This document shows positions 1-7,911 of a stretch of DNA of 64,000 nucleotides, one piece after another; positions within the stretch are counted from its first letter, which is position 1, and each line of letters starts with the position of its first letter. The notes beneath the pieces are model-generated. The model saw only the letters and a program-made list of their open reading frames with translations, was not told where the DNA came from and ran no database searches. The DNA comes from Paenibacillus marchantiae (GTDB taxonomy: Bacteria; Bacillota; Bacilli; Paenibacillales; Paenibacillaceae): NCBI RefSeq assembly GCF_028771845.1, contig NZ_CP118270.1, forward strand, positions 2,170,001 to 2,234,000, given 5' to 3'. Position numbers and translations under genes: made by a program.

Positions 1-237
1 CTCACGATAGGATAAGACCAGATCCTTAATGATGTCATCAATAATCTCATTGAACAGGTCTTCTTTGTATTGATAGTGTCTGTAAAAGGTGCCCCGATTC
101 AGATCTGCCAGCTGCACAATATCGGTAATGGATATTTCTTTGAATGACTGCTTTTGCATTAATTGAATGAGGGCATCCTTCAGGGCCGCTTTGGATTTCT
201 TGATTCTTCGATCCATGGAACTCGGAATTTCGGTCAT
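1..237 (-). CDS. TetR/AcrR-family transcriptional regulator, N-terminal part (cut by window edge)
   Basis: The reverse strand from 237 reads open to the window edge, giving 79 residues beginning MTEIPSSMDRRIKKSKAAL. The helix-turn-helix is typical of TetR family repressors: a stretch like FKEISITDIVQLADLNRGTF followed by YRHYQYKEDLF, about residues 33-65. The ligand-binding C-terminal domain lies outside the window. The gene is divergent from the SDR dehydrogenase at 428, and a dyad sits next to the SDR promoter (370-393). By the usual logic of this family it probably represses that neighbour and perhaps itself. The ligand cannot be told from what is visible. Start chosen as the ATG whose complement is at 235-237. 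Confidence 0.85.
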   Translation of the reverse strand, partial: MTEIPSSMDRRIKKSKAALKDALIQLMQKQSFKEISITDIVQLADLNRGTFYRHYQYKEDLFNEIIDDIIKDLVLSYRE

Positions 238-329
238 ATGCAGTACTCCTCGTAAATAGGTATTTTAAGATATAGTACATTCGGAATTAGAAGTGTTGAT
301 TAACGTACAATTGGGCAAGCTTTTACTGA

Positions 330-359
330 TTGAACAGGAATGCTATGACTTATTATACT
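330..359 (+). promoter_or_regulatory. Sigma-A-like promoter of the SDR gene
   Basis: TTGAAC at 330-335 and TATACT at 354-359 with an 18-base spacer. The inferred start of transcription is near 366, just before the dyad at 370-393 and about 60 bases before the SDR start codon. Confidence 0.5.
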
Positions 360-369
360 AAGGATAAGA

Positions 370-393
370 GTTAATGAACATTTGTTTGTTAAC
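370..393. promoter_or_regulatory. Dyad, candidate TetR operator
   Basis: Two 11-base arms (GTTAATGAACA and TGTTTGTTAAC) around a 2-base centre match at 9 of 11 positions as an inverted repeat. The site lies immediately downstream of the predicted SDR transcription start, where a bound repressor would block transcription. The assignment to the divergent TetR protein rests on position only. Confidence 0.4.
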
Positions 394-427
394 TTATTGT
401 GAACGAATACATGGAGGATGATACAAC

Positions 428-1186
428 ATGAGACTTCAAGATAAAGTGGCTGTAGTAACAGGTGCGGGTTCTGGTATGGGCAAAGCAATTGCAACACTGT
501 ACGCGCAAGAAGGTGCTAAGGTGGTTGTATCGGATATCAATGAAGCTTCAGCGAAGGCGGTTGCAGAGGATATCAAGGCAAATGGTGGAGAAGCGACGTT
601 TGTGGTTGCGAATGTGGCGAAGGAAGAAGATATTCAGAACCTGATCGATACGACAGTTAACACATATGGAACCGTGGACATTCTGGTCAATAATGCAGGC
701 ATTATGGACAGTATGGAACCAGCTGGTGACATTGTGGATGACAAGTGGGAGCGTATCTTTGCAATCAACACAACAAGTGTCATGCGTGCTACCCGCAAAG
801 TGCTGCCAATCTTCCTGGAAAAACAAAAAGGCGTTATCGTCAACATCGCTTCAGCCGGCGGATTGCATGGTGCACGTGCAGGCGCGGCTTACACGGCTTC
901 CAAACATGCAGTTGTGGGATTCACTAAAAATACAGGCTTCATGTATGCTCAACAAGGTATTCGCTGTAATGCAATTGCTCCGGGTGGGGTTGAAACCAAT
1001 ATTGCTTCCACAATGACAAACATTAACCACTTCGGTGCCAGCAGACAACAGCTGGGAATGGCGATCAATCCGCGTGCAGGTAAAAGTGAAGAAATTGCAC
1101 AGGTGGCCCTGTTCCTTGGATCGGACGAATCCAGCTTCGTGAACGGAACAGTCGTAACGGCAGATGCAGGATGGAGTTCATACTAA
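428..1186 (+). CDS. SDR-family NAD(P)-dependent oxidoreductase
   Basis: 252 residues, the usual length of a classical short-chain dehydrogenase/reductase. The cofactor motif TGAGSGMG lies near residues 12-19, NNAG near residue 88, and the catalytic YTASK near residue 157 with an upstream Ser (NIASAGG). The protein ends with the family-typical VTADAGW. It resembles glucose-1-dehydrogenase / 3-oxoacyl-ACP reductase-like SDRs, but the substrate cannot be assigned. The start ATG has a GGAGGA ribosome site about 9 bases upstream. The gene is monocistronic: a TetR gene diverges upstream and a terminator follows. It is likely repressed by that TetR protein and induced by an unknown compound. Confidence 0.93.
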   Translation: MRLQDKVAVVTGAGSGMGKAIATLYAQEGAKVVVSDINEASAKAVAEDIKANGGEATFVVANVAKEEDIQNLIDTTVNTYGTVDILVNNAGIMDSMEPAGDIVDDKWERIFAINTTSVMRATRKVLPIFLEKQKGVIVNIASAGGLHGARAGAAYTASKHAVVGFTKNTGFMYAQQGIRCNAIAPGGVETNIASTMTNINHFGASRQQLGMAINPRAGKSEEIAQVALFLGSDESSFVNGTVVTADAGWSSY

Positions 1187-1212
1187 TCCGTCGTCCATAA
1201 CTGAAATATGCA

Positions 1213-1245
1213 AAGAAGCTCATACCAGTGTATGGGCTTCTTTTT
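1213..1245 (+). terminator. Rho-independent terminator of the SDR gene
   Basis: AAGAAGCTCATA pairs imperfectly with TATGGGCTTC and is followed by TTTTT, 27 bases after the SDR stop codon. Confidence 0.75.
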
Positions 1246-1288
1246 GCATGTCCGTAACAGGCGAGAATGTGGAGCATTAGGCAATAGG

Positions 1289-1304
1289 ACAAACGTTTGC
1301 ACAA
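1289..1304. promoter_or_regulatory. LacI-type operator copy downstream of the regulator gene
   Basis: ACAAACGTTTGCACAA is the exact reverse complement of 2531-2546, the operator over the importer promoter. The palindromic core ACAAACGTTTGC is shared by all three copies (1289-1300, 2535-2546, 2672-2683). This copy lies just 3' of the LacI-type gene, about 1.25 kb from the promoter. That spacing fits an auxiliary operator for DNA looping. Confidence 0.55.
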
Positions 1305-1310
1305 ACATGT

Positions 1311-2339
1311 CTACGCGTTCCCGGATAACGTAAATAGGGAAGAATCCCGAACAATCAAGCGGTGCGGAATAATCACTGGATTCTGAGGCAGGTGTTCACC
1401 GTTTAGAATTTTTAACAATACCTGAACCGCAGTATAGCCCAGCTGATAAGTTCCGATATCAATGGAACTAAGCGGCGGCGAAGCAAGTTCCGATAAAGCA
1501 ATATTGTTAAAGCTCACAACACTTATATCTTCAGGAACGTTATATCCCAGCTCGGCCAGAGCACGAAGCACGCCAAAGGCAACATTGTCGTCGATGACAA
1601 CGAGGGCGGTTGGTCTGTCGGGTAGCGACATGAACAGGGACATCGCCCGGAAGCCGCTTTCCTGTAGGAATTCTCCTTCCACGATCCAGTCATTGTTAGC
1701 ATTAAGACCGGCTTTTTCAAGCGCATTTTTGTATCCGAGCAGGCGATCATGAGACAACGTCAAATCTGGTGGTCCGCTAACAAATCCCACTCGTTTATGC
1801 CCTTGGGCAATCAGATGTGTGGTTGCATCGAATGCTGTCTGTACATTGTTATTGTCCACCATCGGTGCATCGGGATGCGTTTCACTGCGGCCAATCAGCA
1901 CAAAAGGAAACTTTTCCGCCTCCAAAAACGAAATAATCGGATCTTCCCTTTTGGAGCCAAGCAGCAAAATACCATCCACGCGTCGCCCATGTACCAGGCG
2001 GGATATAGCATTCAACTCATCGCTGGAAGACGTTTCGGTGGAGAGAAGAAGTTCATAATTCATGCGGGTGGCATGCGTAATGATTCCCCGAAGCAATTCT
2101 CCGAAAAAGTAGTTCTGAAACAGCTCTTCAGCAGGTCGGGGCAGCATGATACCCAGGGTTTGAGTCGTTTTGGAAACAAGGCTTTTGGCCATCATATTTG
2201 GATGATAATTCATTTCTTTCATGATTTGCTTCACTTTGAGTGACGTTTCCGAACTGATTCTGGGATGGTTGGAAATAACCCGTGAGACCGTAGAAGGGGA
2301 TACACCCGCCAATTTGGCAATATCTTTGATTGTAATCAT
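1311..2339 (-). CDS. LacI-family transcriptional regulator of the maltodextrin/cyclodextrin operon
   Basis: 342 residues, standard LacI/GalR length. The N-terminal helix-turn-helix plus hinge is clear (TIKDIAKLAGVSPSTVSRVI, residues 3-22). A periplasmic-binding-protein-like sensor domain follows, with family motifs such as GFVSGPPD and a C-terminal IIPHRLIVRDSS. It is divergent from the sugar importer operon. Three near-identical palindromes with the AAACGTTT core flank it, one overlapping the importer promoter. It therefore most likely represses the importer until a malto-oligosaccharide or cyclodextrin binds. Start ATG at 2339. No other local gene competes for the operator assignment, but binding is inferred. 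Confidence 0.92.
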   Translation of the reverse strand: MITIKDIAKLAGVSPSTVSRVISNHPRISSETSLKVKQIMKEMNYHPNMMAKSLVSKTTQTLGIMLPRPAEELFQNYFFGELLRGIITHATRMNYELLLSTETSSSDELNAISRLVHGRRVDGILLLGSKREDPIISFLEAEKFPFVLIGRSETHPDAPMVDNNNVQTAFDATTHLIAQGHKRVGFVSGPPDLTLSHDRLLGYKNALEKAGLNANNDWIVEGEFLQESGFRAMSLFMSLPDRPTALVVIDDNVAFGVLRALAELGYNVPEDISVVSFNNIALSELASPPLSSIDIGTYQLGYTAVQVLLKILNGEHLPQNPVIIPHRLIVRDSSLFTLSGNA

Positions 2340-2534
2340 GTGAAAAATCCCTTCTGTACAAGCATTTCAACATGTCTCCTATGTTAATTCAAAGACTTCG
2401 ATAAATCAATTGCTAACTGCATCATGGTGAAGAGGGGAAAGCAAAACAAAGGAAGACGGCGGGAGATCAAGCAAATCGGAAATTACAGGAACATAAGCCA
2501 TAAAAGTGAAGGAAAATGGACGAAAATGACTTGT

Positions 2535-2546
2535 GCAAACGTTTGT
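2535..2546. promoter_or_regulatory. LacI-type operator over the importer promoter
   Basis: GCAAACGTTTGT, a near-perfect palindrome with centre CG, overlaps the -35 region of the predicted promoter at 2543-2572. Identical 12-mers occur at 2672-2683 and, inverted, at 1289-1300. Confidence 0.6.
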
Positions 2547-2572
2547 GCAAATAAAGTTCGCTATTGTATGAT
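2543..2572 (+). promoter_or_regulatory. Probable promoter of the importer operon
   Basis: TTGTGC at 2543-2548 and TATGAT at 2567-2572, spacer 18. The -35 is weak and the -10 is good. The operator at 2535-2546 overlaps the -35, and the cre-like site at 2583-2596 follows the expected transcription start. A weak promoter under double negative control is consistent with a sugar operon. The leader before the first gene is about 215 bases. Confidence 0.45.
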
Positions 2573-2582
2573 GTGATTGTTA

Positions 2583-2596
2583 TTATAGCGCTTACA
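2583..2596. promoter_or_regulatory. cre-like site (CcpA catabolite repression)
   Basis: TTATAGCGCTTACA matches 13 of 14 positions of the Bacillus cre consensus TGWNANCGNTNWCA. It lies at about +5 to +18 relative to the predicted importer promoter, a position where CcpA represses. Confidence 0.6.
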
Positions 2597-2671
2597 TGAC
2601 TTGAATCAACATACTTCCTAGAAAATTCATCCCGATTACATAAGGATTGTACCCATCTGAGGTTAATATGA

Positions 2672-2683
2672 GCAAACGTTTGT
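2672..2683. promoter_or_regulatory. LacI-type operator in the importer leader
   Basis: GCAAACGTTTGT, identical to 2535-2546 and 137 bases downstream of it (about 13 helical turns), inside the transcribed leader. Confidence 0.55.
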
Positions 2684-2796
2684 ATTACGTTCAAACGGAT
2701 ATAAGCCGAACTTCGGAATACAGGAACAGTACACAGAAAAACGGGTGAAAAGCGCGAGTACAGCATCGATCATGACTACGAAAAGGGGGAAATTCA

Positions 2797-4083
2797 ATGA
2801 GAAAATGGCAGCAAGCAGCACTTGCAGGATTCATGGCACTCACACTTACCGCGTGTTCAAGCGGAGGTGGAGGCGCTGCGCCAACCACAACAGACAGCGG
2901 TGAGACTGGAGAAACCACAGTAACCGCGGAAAATATTCAGCCAGAAGAGGGCGCAAGCCTTGTCATATGGGAGGATAAAAATCAGCGCAGCTTTATCGAA
3001 GAACGGGCGAAGAAATTTGAAGAGAAATACGGCGTTTCTGTAAAAATCGAGGAATTGCCGCCGACGGATCAAGTGACCAAGCTCACTACGGACGGACCCG
3101 CGGGATTGGCTGCGGATGTGGTCGTTTTCCCACATGACAAGATTGGTAGCGCTTCAGAAGCTGGACTGATTTTGCCGAACGATATTTTTGAGCAACAGAC
3201 TACACAATCCACTAGTGACAATGCGGTTAAAGCCGTAACCTTCAAAGACATCTTATACGGCTATCCCTACAGCGTAGAAACCTATGCGTTGTTCTACAAC
3301 AAAAAGCTTTATCCCGAAGCACCGAAATCATTTGATGACATTATCAGCTTTGCCAAAACCTTTAATGACACCAAAAACAATAAGTACACTCTGATGTGGG
3401 AGCTACAGCAGTTCTATTACAACTTTGCTTATCTGGCTTCCCAGGGCGGATATATCTTCGGTGATGAAGGCATGAACAGCGAGGATATTGGCCTCAACAA
3501 TGAGGGAGCCATCAAGGGCGGTCAGTTCTTGCAAACGCTGAAATCGGAAGTACTGCCTGTGAAGATGGGCGATGTGAACTATGACATCAAGAAAGGTCTC
3601 TTCTCAAGCGGGAAACTGGCCATGGATATTAACGGACCTTGGTCCATCGCCGATTATCGCAATGCTGGCATTGACTTCGGTGTTGCGCCACTTCCGGCGA
3701 TTGAAGGCAAACCGATGACCTCCTTCTCTGGAGTCAAGGCCTATTACGTCAATGCATTTACAACCTATCCGAATGCTGCCAAGTTGTTTGCAGCTTATCT
3801 CTCCAGTGCCGAATCCCAGATGGTCAACTTTGAGATGAACGGCACTCTCCCAGCCAATAAAGACGTGGCGGCAGATCCGAAAATTCAAGGGGATGAAATC
3901 ACGAAGGCATTCCTTGAGCAATTCAACAACTCTACCCCAATGCCTTCGCTTCCTGCCATGGATAGCGTATGGGGTCCCATCAGTGCAGCAATTACCGACA
4001 TATGGGATGGAGGCAAGGATGTGAAAACCTCTCTGGATAACGCAGTCAAACAAGTCAAGGAGAGCCTTGCAACTGTCCAATAA
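2797..4083 (+). CDS. Maltodextrin/cyclodextrin ABC transporter substrate-binding lipoprotein
   Basis: 428 residues. The N-terminus is a lipoprotein signal peptide with lipobox LTAC (Cys about residue 20) and a flexible Gly/Ala/Thr-rich linker. The rest is a family 1 extracellular solute-binding protein of the MalE/CymE/MdxE type, with recognisable pieces such as LVIWEDKNQ, VVFPHDKIG, YGYPYSVETYALFYNKKL and GKLAMDINGPW. The mature protein would sit on the outer face of the membrane and pass malto-oligosaccharides or cyclodextrins to the two permeases encoded next. The start has an AAGGGGGA ribosome site. It is the first gene of an operon under a LacI-type regulator and a cre-like site. No ATPase gene is present, so a shared MsmX-like ATPase elsewhere is expected. 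Confidence 0.93.
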   Translation: MRKWQQAALAGFMALTLTACSSGGGGAAPTTTDSGETGETTVTAENIQPEEGASLVIWEDKNQRSFIEERAKKFEEKYGVSVKIEELPPTDQVTKLTTDGPAGLAADVVVFPHDKIGSASEAGLILPNDIFEQQTTQSTSDNAVKAVTFKDILYGYPYSVETYALFYNKKLYPEAPKSFDDIISFAKTFNDTKNNKYTLMWELQQFYYNFAYLASQGGYIFGDEGMNSEDIGLNNEGAIKGGQFLQTLKSEVLPVKMGDVNYDIKKGLFSSGKLAMDINGPWSIADYRNAGIDFGVAPLPAIEGKPMTSFSGVKAYYVNAFTTYPNAAKLFAAYLSSAESQMVNFEMNGTLPANKDVAADPKIQGDEITKAFLEQFNNSTPMPSLPAMDSVWGPISAAITDIWDGGKDVKTSLDNAVKQVKESLATVQ

Positions 4084-4092
4084 AAAAGAAAG

Positions 4093-4133
4093 AGCAGGTG
4101 CAGAGGAAGTCAACATGTCCTCTGCACTCTGCT
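4093..4133 (+). terminator. Strong intercistronic stem-loop between binding protein and permeases
   Basis: AGCAGGTGCAGAGGA pairs with TCCTCTGCACTCTGCT (about 15 bp, one bulge) around a 10-base loop. No T-run follows. Such a stem could protect the 3' end of the binding-protein message or partly reduce downstream expression, giving more binding protein than permease. Confidence 0.5.
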
Positions 4134-4177
4134 ATAACTGATCGGTAACTTCGCTTGCCGGGAAGGAGTAGGAATGA

Positions 4178-5533
4178 ATGAAACAACAGCATGTTCCAGT
4201 CACTGTTAAACCGAATCGAGAAAGACAGCATCGCATGACAGCGGCTGTGTTGTCCCTTGTCCTGCAAGGACTTGGACAGTTGTATAACCGTCAATGGATT
4301 AAGGGAATTTGTTTTCTGATCCTAGAGGGAGTAGGACTCGCTTATCTGATTCCCCGTTTGAATCAGGCTGTATGGGGAGTATGGACGCTGGGCGAGCAAA
4401 CGCAGCGTTTCGTCAAGGTCAATGGATCAACGGTGCTGCAACAGGGAGACCACTCCATCTTTTTGCTGCTCAACGGAATCATAGTACTTTTGGTATTTTT
4501 CGTTCTTCTTCTTCTATATATTTTCAATATTCGGGATGCGTACATCACGGGAAAATTAAGAGAGGAAGGCAAGCAGGCCACCGGAGCTTCTGCTTCCCTG
4601 AGATATCTGCTCGATAAACAATTTCCGTATCTTTTCCTATCCATCCCTGCGCTCGGAATCCTGTTTTTCACCATTATGCCGATTTTATTTACGATTACCC
4701 TGGCCTTTACCAATTACTCGGCACCGGATCATATTCCGCCCGCCAAGCTGGTGGACTGGGTCGGTTTCAAGACTTTTACGGATCTAATTCAGCTTAAATC
4801 GTGGAGCCATACCTTCTTTGGAGTATTAACATGGACCGTGATCTGGGCCATTCTGGCAACGGTGACTACGTATTTTGGTGGGGTGCTGGTTGCACTTCTC
4901 ATCGAGCAGAAGGGTATTCGCTTCAAAAAGCTGTGGCGGACGATCTTCATTCTTCCGTATGCCATTCCGCAGATTATCTCACTGCTTCTGATGCGTAACC
5001 TGTTCAACGGACAGTTTGGTCCCATTAATACGTATATGAAGGCTTTTGGCCTTGAGGGGTTGCCATGGTTAACCGATCCATTCTGGGCAAAAGTTACAGT
5101 CGTCATTGTAAACATGTGGATCGGAATCCCGGTCAGCATGGTGCTCATACTGGGCGTGCTAACGGCGATTCCACGGGATTTGTATGAAGCGGCTGAGGTA
5201 GACGGTGCGTCTGGCTTTCAGAAGTTCCGCATCATTACGCTTCCTTTTATCATGTTCGCTACGACACCGGTGCTCATTATGCAATTTGCCGGGAATTTCA
5301 ACAACTTCAATGTCATCTTCCTGTTGACGAACGGTAATCCGCTGCGTGGTGATTATCAGTATGCGGGATCAACCGATCTTCTCGTGACCTGGTTGTACAA
5401 ACTGACGTTGGATAACAACAAGTTCAATATGGCTTCGGCGGTCGGTATCATTATTTTCCTGATTATTGCGTCGTTCTCCATCTGGAATTTCCGTCGTTCC
5501 AAATCGTTCAAGGAGGAGGACATGATTCAATGA
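4178..5533 (+). CDS. Maltodextrin/cyclodextrin ABC transporter permease (MalF/MdxF type)
   Basis: 451 residues with about eight hydrophobic segments. It is longer than MalG-type partners because of an N-terminal extension with two or three extra membrane spans, typical of MalF. The EAA loop that contacts the ATPase is visible as EAAEVDGASGFQKFRIITLP near residues 341-360. Periplasmic-side and pore features of binding-protein-dependent permeases (LWRTIFILPYAIPQ) are present. The gene begins about 45 bases after the stem-loop. Its last four bases overlap the next permease gene (ATGA), so the two permeases are translationally coupled. The substrate is inferred from the neighbouring CGTase and cyclomaltodextrinase. 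Confidence 0.93.
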   Translation: MKQQHVPVTVKPNRERQHRMTAAVLSLVLQGLGQLYNRQWIKGICFLILEGVGLAYLIPRLNQAVWGVWTLGEQTQRFVKVNGSTVLQQGDHSIFLLLNGIIVLLVFFVLLLLYIFNIRDAYITGKLREEGKQATGASASLRYLLDKQFPYLFLSIPALGILFFTIMPILFTITLAFTNYSAPDHIPPAKLVDWVGFKTFTDLIQLKSWSHTFFGVLTWTVIWAILATVTTYFGGVLVALLIEQKGIRFKKLWRTIFILPYAIPQIISLLLMRNLFNGQFGPINTYMKAFGLEGLPWLTDPFWAKVTVVIVNMWIGIPVSMVLILGVLTAIPRDLYEAAEVDGASGFQKFRIITLPFIMFATTPVLIMQFAGNFNNFNVIFLLTNGNPLRGDYQYAGSTDLLVTWLYKLTLDNNKFNMASAVGIIIFLIIASFSIWNFRRSKSFKEEDMIQ

Positions 5534-6366
5534 AAAAGCGCAACAATCCCATGCGTCTGACGATCAGCTATGTGCTGCTGGTTATCATTGCCATCGTATC
5601 GGTGTATCCCGTCTTGTGGATATTTCTCTCGTCACTGCGTCCAGGTGCGGCCCTATTCAGTGAACGTCTGTGGCCTGAAGCGTTCACGCTGGCACATTAT
5701 GGGGAACTGTTTAATAACCCGTCGTTCATGTATGGAACATGGTATCTGAACACGTTGAAGATCGCCTTTTTCACCATGATTTTCTCAACGCTCATGGTCA
5801 CTTTAGGCATGTATGCCTTATCCCGGTTCCGGTTTCGCGGTCGCAAGACCATTCTATCCACCATGCTGATCCTCGGGATGTTCCCGAGCTTCATGAGCAT
5901 GATTGCCATTTATATTATTTTGCTTCAGATCAAATTGCTGGACACTCATGCCGCGTTGATTCTGGTCTATTCGTCTGGGGCCGTGCTGGGTGGATTTATT
6001 GTCAAAGGGTTCTTTGATACCATCCCGCGCAGTTTGGATGAAGCAGCACGAATTGATGGTGCCAGTCATCTGCGTGTGTTCACCAGCATCATTCTGCCGT
6101 TGTCCCGGCCGATGCTGACCTATGTAGCCTTAACCAGCTTCACTGGTGCATGGATGGACTTTATCTTTGCCCGGCTGGTACTTCGGACAAAAGAGAACTG
6201 GACACTTGCAGTTGGCATGTGGGATCTGGTTAGTCGTTATCAGGACAGTAACTTTACGATGTTTGCTGCCGGGGCGGTACTGATCGCTATTCCGATTACG
6301 TTGTTGTTTGTATTCCTGCAACGCTTCCTGGTGCAGGGGCTGACCTCTGGCGCCTCCAAAGGATAA
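5530..6366 (+). CDS. Maltodextrin/cyclodextrin ABC transporter permease (MalG/MdxG type)
   Basis: 278 residues with six predicted membrane spans. The EAA loop reads DEAARIDGASHLRVFTSIIL (about residues 171-190). The N-terminus MKKRNNPMRLTISYVLLVII and the C-terminus ending QGLTSGASKG are typical of MalG/MdxG permeases. It overlaps the preceding permease gene by 4 bases and a good AAGGAGGA ribosome site lies inside the end of that gene. It forms the heterodimeric channel with the preceding protein. Confidence 0.93.
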   Translation: MKKRNNPMRLTISYVLLVIIAIVSVYPVLWIFLSSLRPGAALFSERLWPEAFTLAHYGELFNNPSFMYGTWYLNTLKIAFFTMIFSTLMVTLGMYALSRFRFRGRKTILSTMLILGMFPSFMSMIAIYIILLQIKLLDTHAALILVYSSGAVLGGFIVKGFFDTIPRSLDEAARIDGASHLRVFTSIILPLSRPMLTYVALTSFTGAWMDFIFARLVLRTKENWTLAVGMWDLVSRYQDSNFTMFAAGAVLIAIPITLLFVFLQRFLVQGLTSGASKG

Positions 6367-6430
6367 AAGGATAAGAGGATAAACACCCAAATCGCATAGA
6401 CAGCCTGTAGAACATACCCAGGCCACCAAT

Positions 6431-6483
6431 CAGGCGCTTCTGAGAGGTTCCATTCATCGCTGGAACTGCTCCGGAAGCGCCTG
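6431..6483 (+). other. Stem-loop between permease and MFS gene
   Basis: A perfect 10-bp stem, CAGGCGCTTC with GAAGCGCCTG, and an inner GGTTCCA/TGGAAC pairing. It is not followed by a T-run, so it is unlikely to be a strong terminator. It may be a processing or stability element separating the ABC genes from the MFS gene. Confidence 0.45.
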
Positions 6484-6555
6484 CCTGCTGTTTGAGATCC
6501 GAACGACAAGAGGAGGAAAAGATCGATGGGAACGCTACAGTCCCCAGAACCTTAA

Positions 6556-7812
6556 TTGGGACCGAACGGGGCTCTTGCTGCTGCGGAAAGTCAGAAAATG
6601 GCCAACAGGGCGCTTTGGCGCAATGTTGCTTATCGCAGAATTTTGTGTGGCTATGGCATCTCCGTATTTGGTGATTGTTTCAACGGCATTGCTATCAGTC
6701 TGTGGGTATTGCAGACCACGGGAAGTGCGAAGAGTATGGCAGCTGTACAAGTATGTAATATGGTCGTCAGTTTTTTGTTCGGATCATTCGCGGGTACGTT
6801 TGCCGACAGACTGGATCGCAGAACATTGATGCTGTCGTCGGATTTGTTTCGTGGGGCTATGGCGTTTATCATCGCGGTGAGTCTGTTTGTGCTGCACGCT
6901 CCTTTCCCAATCGTACTGCTCATGCTTTCCCTTTCGATGTTTTCCAGTCTGTTTCAGGCGCCAGCATTTCATGCTTCGGTAACCAGTCTGGTGGGGAGGG
7001 AGCATCTGCAACAAGCTACAGGAACCATCCATCTGGTCGATAATATTGCCCGGATCAGCGGACTGGCCGCAGCGGGCATTGCAGTTTCTGCATTTGGAGG
7101 ATTTACGGCTATTATGATTACGGGTGTGACCTTTCTGCTGTCTGCGTTATGTGTGATGTTGGCTGGGCGTTTTCCGGATGTACAACGCTCTTCCATGCAT
7201 AGAGGATCGTTCGTAAAGGAGTGGGGCGGTTCATTTTCCTACATCTTCTCTCATCCCCTGATTCGTTCAATCGTTATTCTTAATCCGCTGCTGATTCTTT
7301 TCTTCATGTCAGCCATCATGCTTGTTCAGGTCATGGCCGTCAAAGTATGGCAGGCGAATCCAGTCCAGTTCGGACTGATTGAGACATGTATTCCACTGGG
7401 GTACATGCTGGGTTCCGGGATTCTGATTGCCTCAGGCAATCGGCTGAAACGAAGGGGGAGATGGGTGTTCATCGGTCTGCTGGTTCTCGGCCCACTGTAT
7501 ATGCTGTTAGCCAATGTATCTTCTCCTTTGGTGGCCTTGCCGCTGATCATTGCTGGGGGAGCCATGTTTGCGTGCTGTACGATGTTAACCCAGATCATGA
7601 TGCGTGCCGAGGTTCCCGATGAGCTGCAGGGGAGAATCTACGGGGTGCTTGGAACCATAACAAGTACAGCCCCAATCCTGGGATTAACGGTGGTTTCCGT
7701 TTTGGCTGATCAGTGGGGTGCCCAAACCGTGCTGGAGAGTCTGGGATCATTGCTGCTGGTGGTAGGGATTATTGCAGCAGCAGGATTAAAATCCATTCGG
7801 ACCTATCGATAG
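6556..7812 (+). CDS. MFS transporter with an in-frame stop near the expected start
   Basis: About 418 residues with twelve hydrophobic segments, like MFS_3/enterobactin-exporter-type permeases (motifs FGSFAGTFADRLDRR between helices 2 and 3, and MRAEVPDELQGRIYG late). The best ribosome site (AGGAGG, 6511-6516) serves an ATG at 6526 in the same frame. That frame meets TAA at 6553-6555, directly before the TTG at 6556. The gene is therefore either read by re-initiation at TTG 6556 or ATG 6598, or weakened by a nonsense mutation. The body of the protein is intact. It follows the sugar permease genes and may export or import a related sugar or drug; the function is not determinable. Confidence 0.75.
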   Translation: MGPNGALAAAESQKMANRALWRNVAYRRILCGYGISVFGDCFNGIAISLWVLQTTGSAKSMAAVQVCNMVVSFLFGSFAGTFADRLDRRTLMLSSDLFRGAMAFIIAVSLFVLHAPFPIVLLMLSLSMFSSLFQAPAFHASVTSLVGREHLQQATGTIHLVDNIARISGLAAAGIAVSAFGGFTAIMITGVTFLLSALCVMLAGRFPDVQRSSMHRGSFVKEWGGSFSYIFSHPLIRSIVILNPLLILFFMSAIMLVQVMAVKVWQANPVQFGLIETCIPLGYMLGSGILIASGNRLKRRGRWVFIGLLVLGPLYMLLANVSSPLVALPLIIAGGAMFACCTMLTQIMMRAEVPDELQGRIYGVLGTITSTAPILGLTVVSVLADQWGAQTVLESLGSLLLVVGIIAAAGLKSIRTYR

Positions 7813-7850
7813 TTAATGCATGCCATAGATAAGGACGAGCCTAATCAAAG

Positions 7851-7889
7851 AACCCGGAAGCAGACGCTCATTGCGTCTGACTCCGGGTT
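7851..7889. terminator. Bidirectional terminator between convergent MFS and CGTase genes
   Basis: AACCCGG and CCGGGTT form the outer stem, and CAGACGC/GCGTCTG the inner stem. It lies between two convergent stop codons (7812 and 7912). Confidence 0.65.
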
Positions 7890-7911
7890 AAATGATAGGA
7901 CGGTGAAGGAA

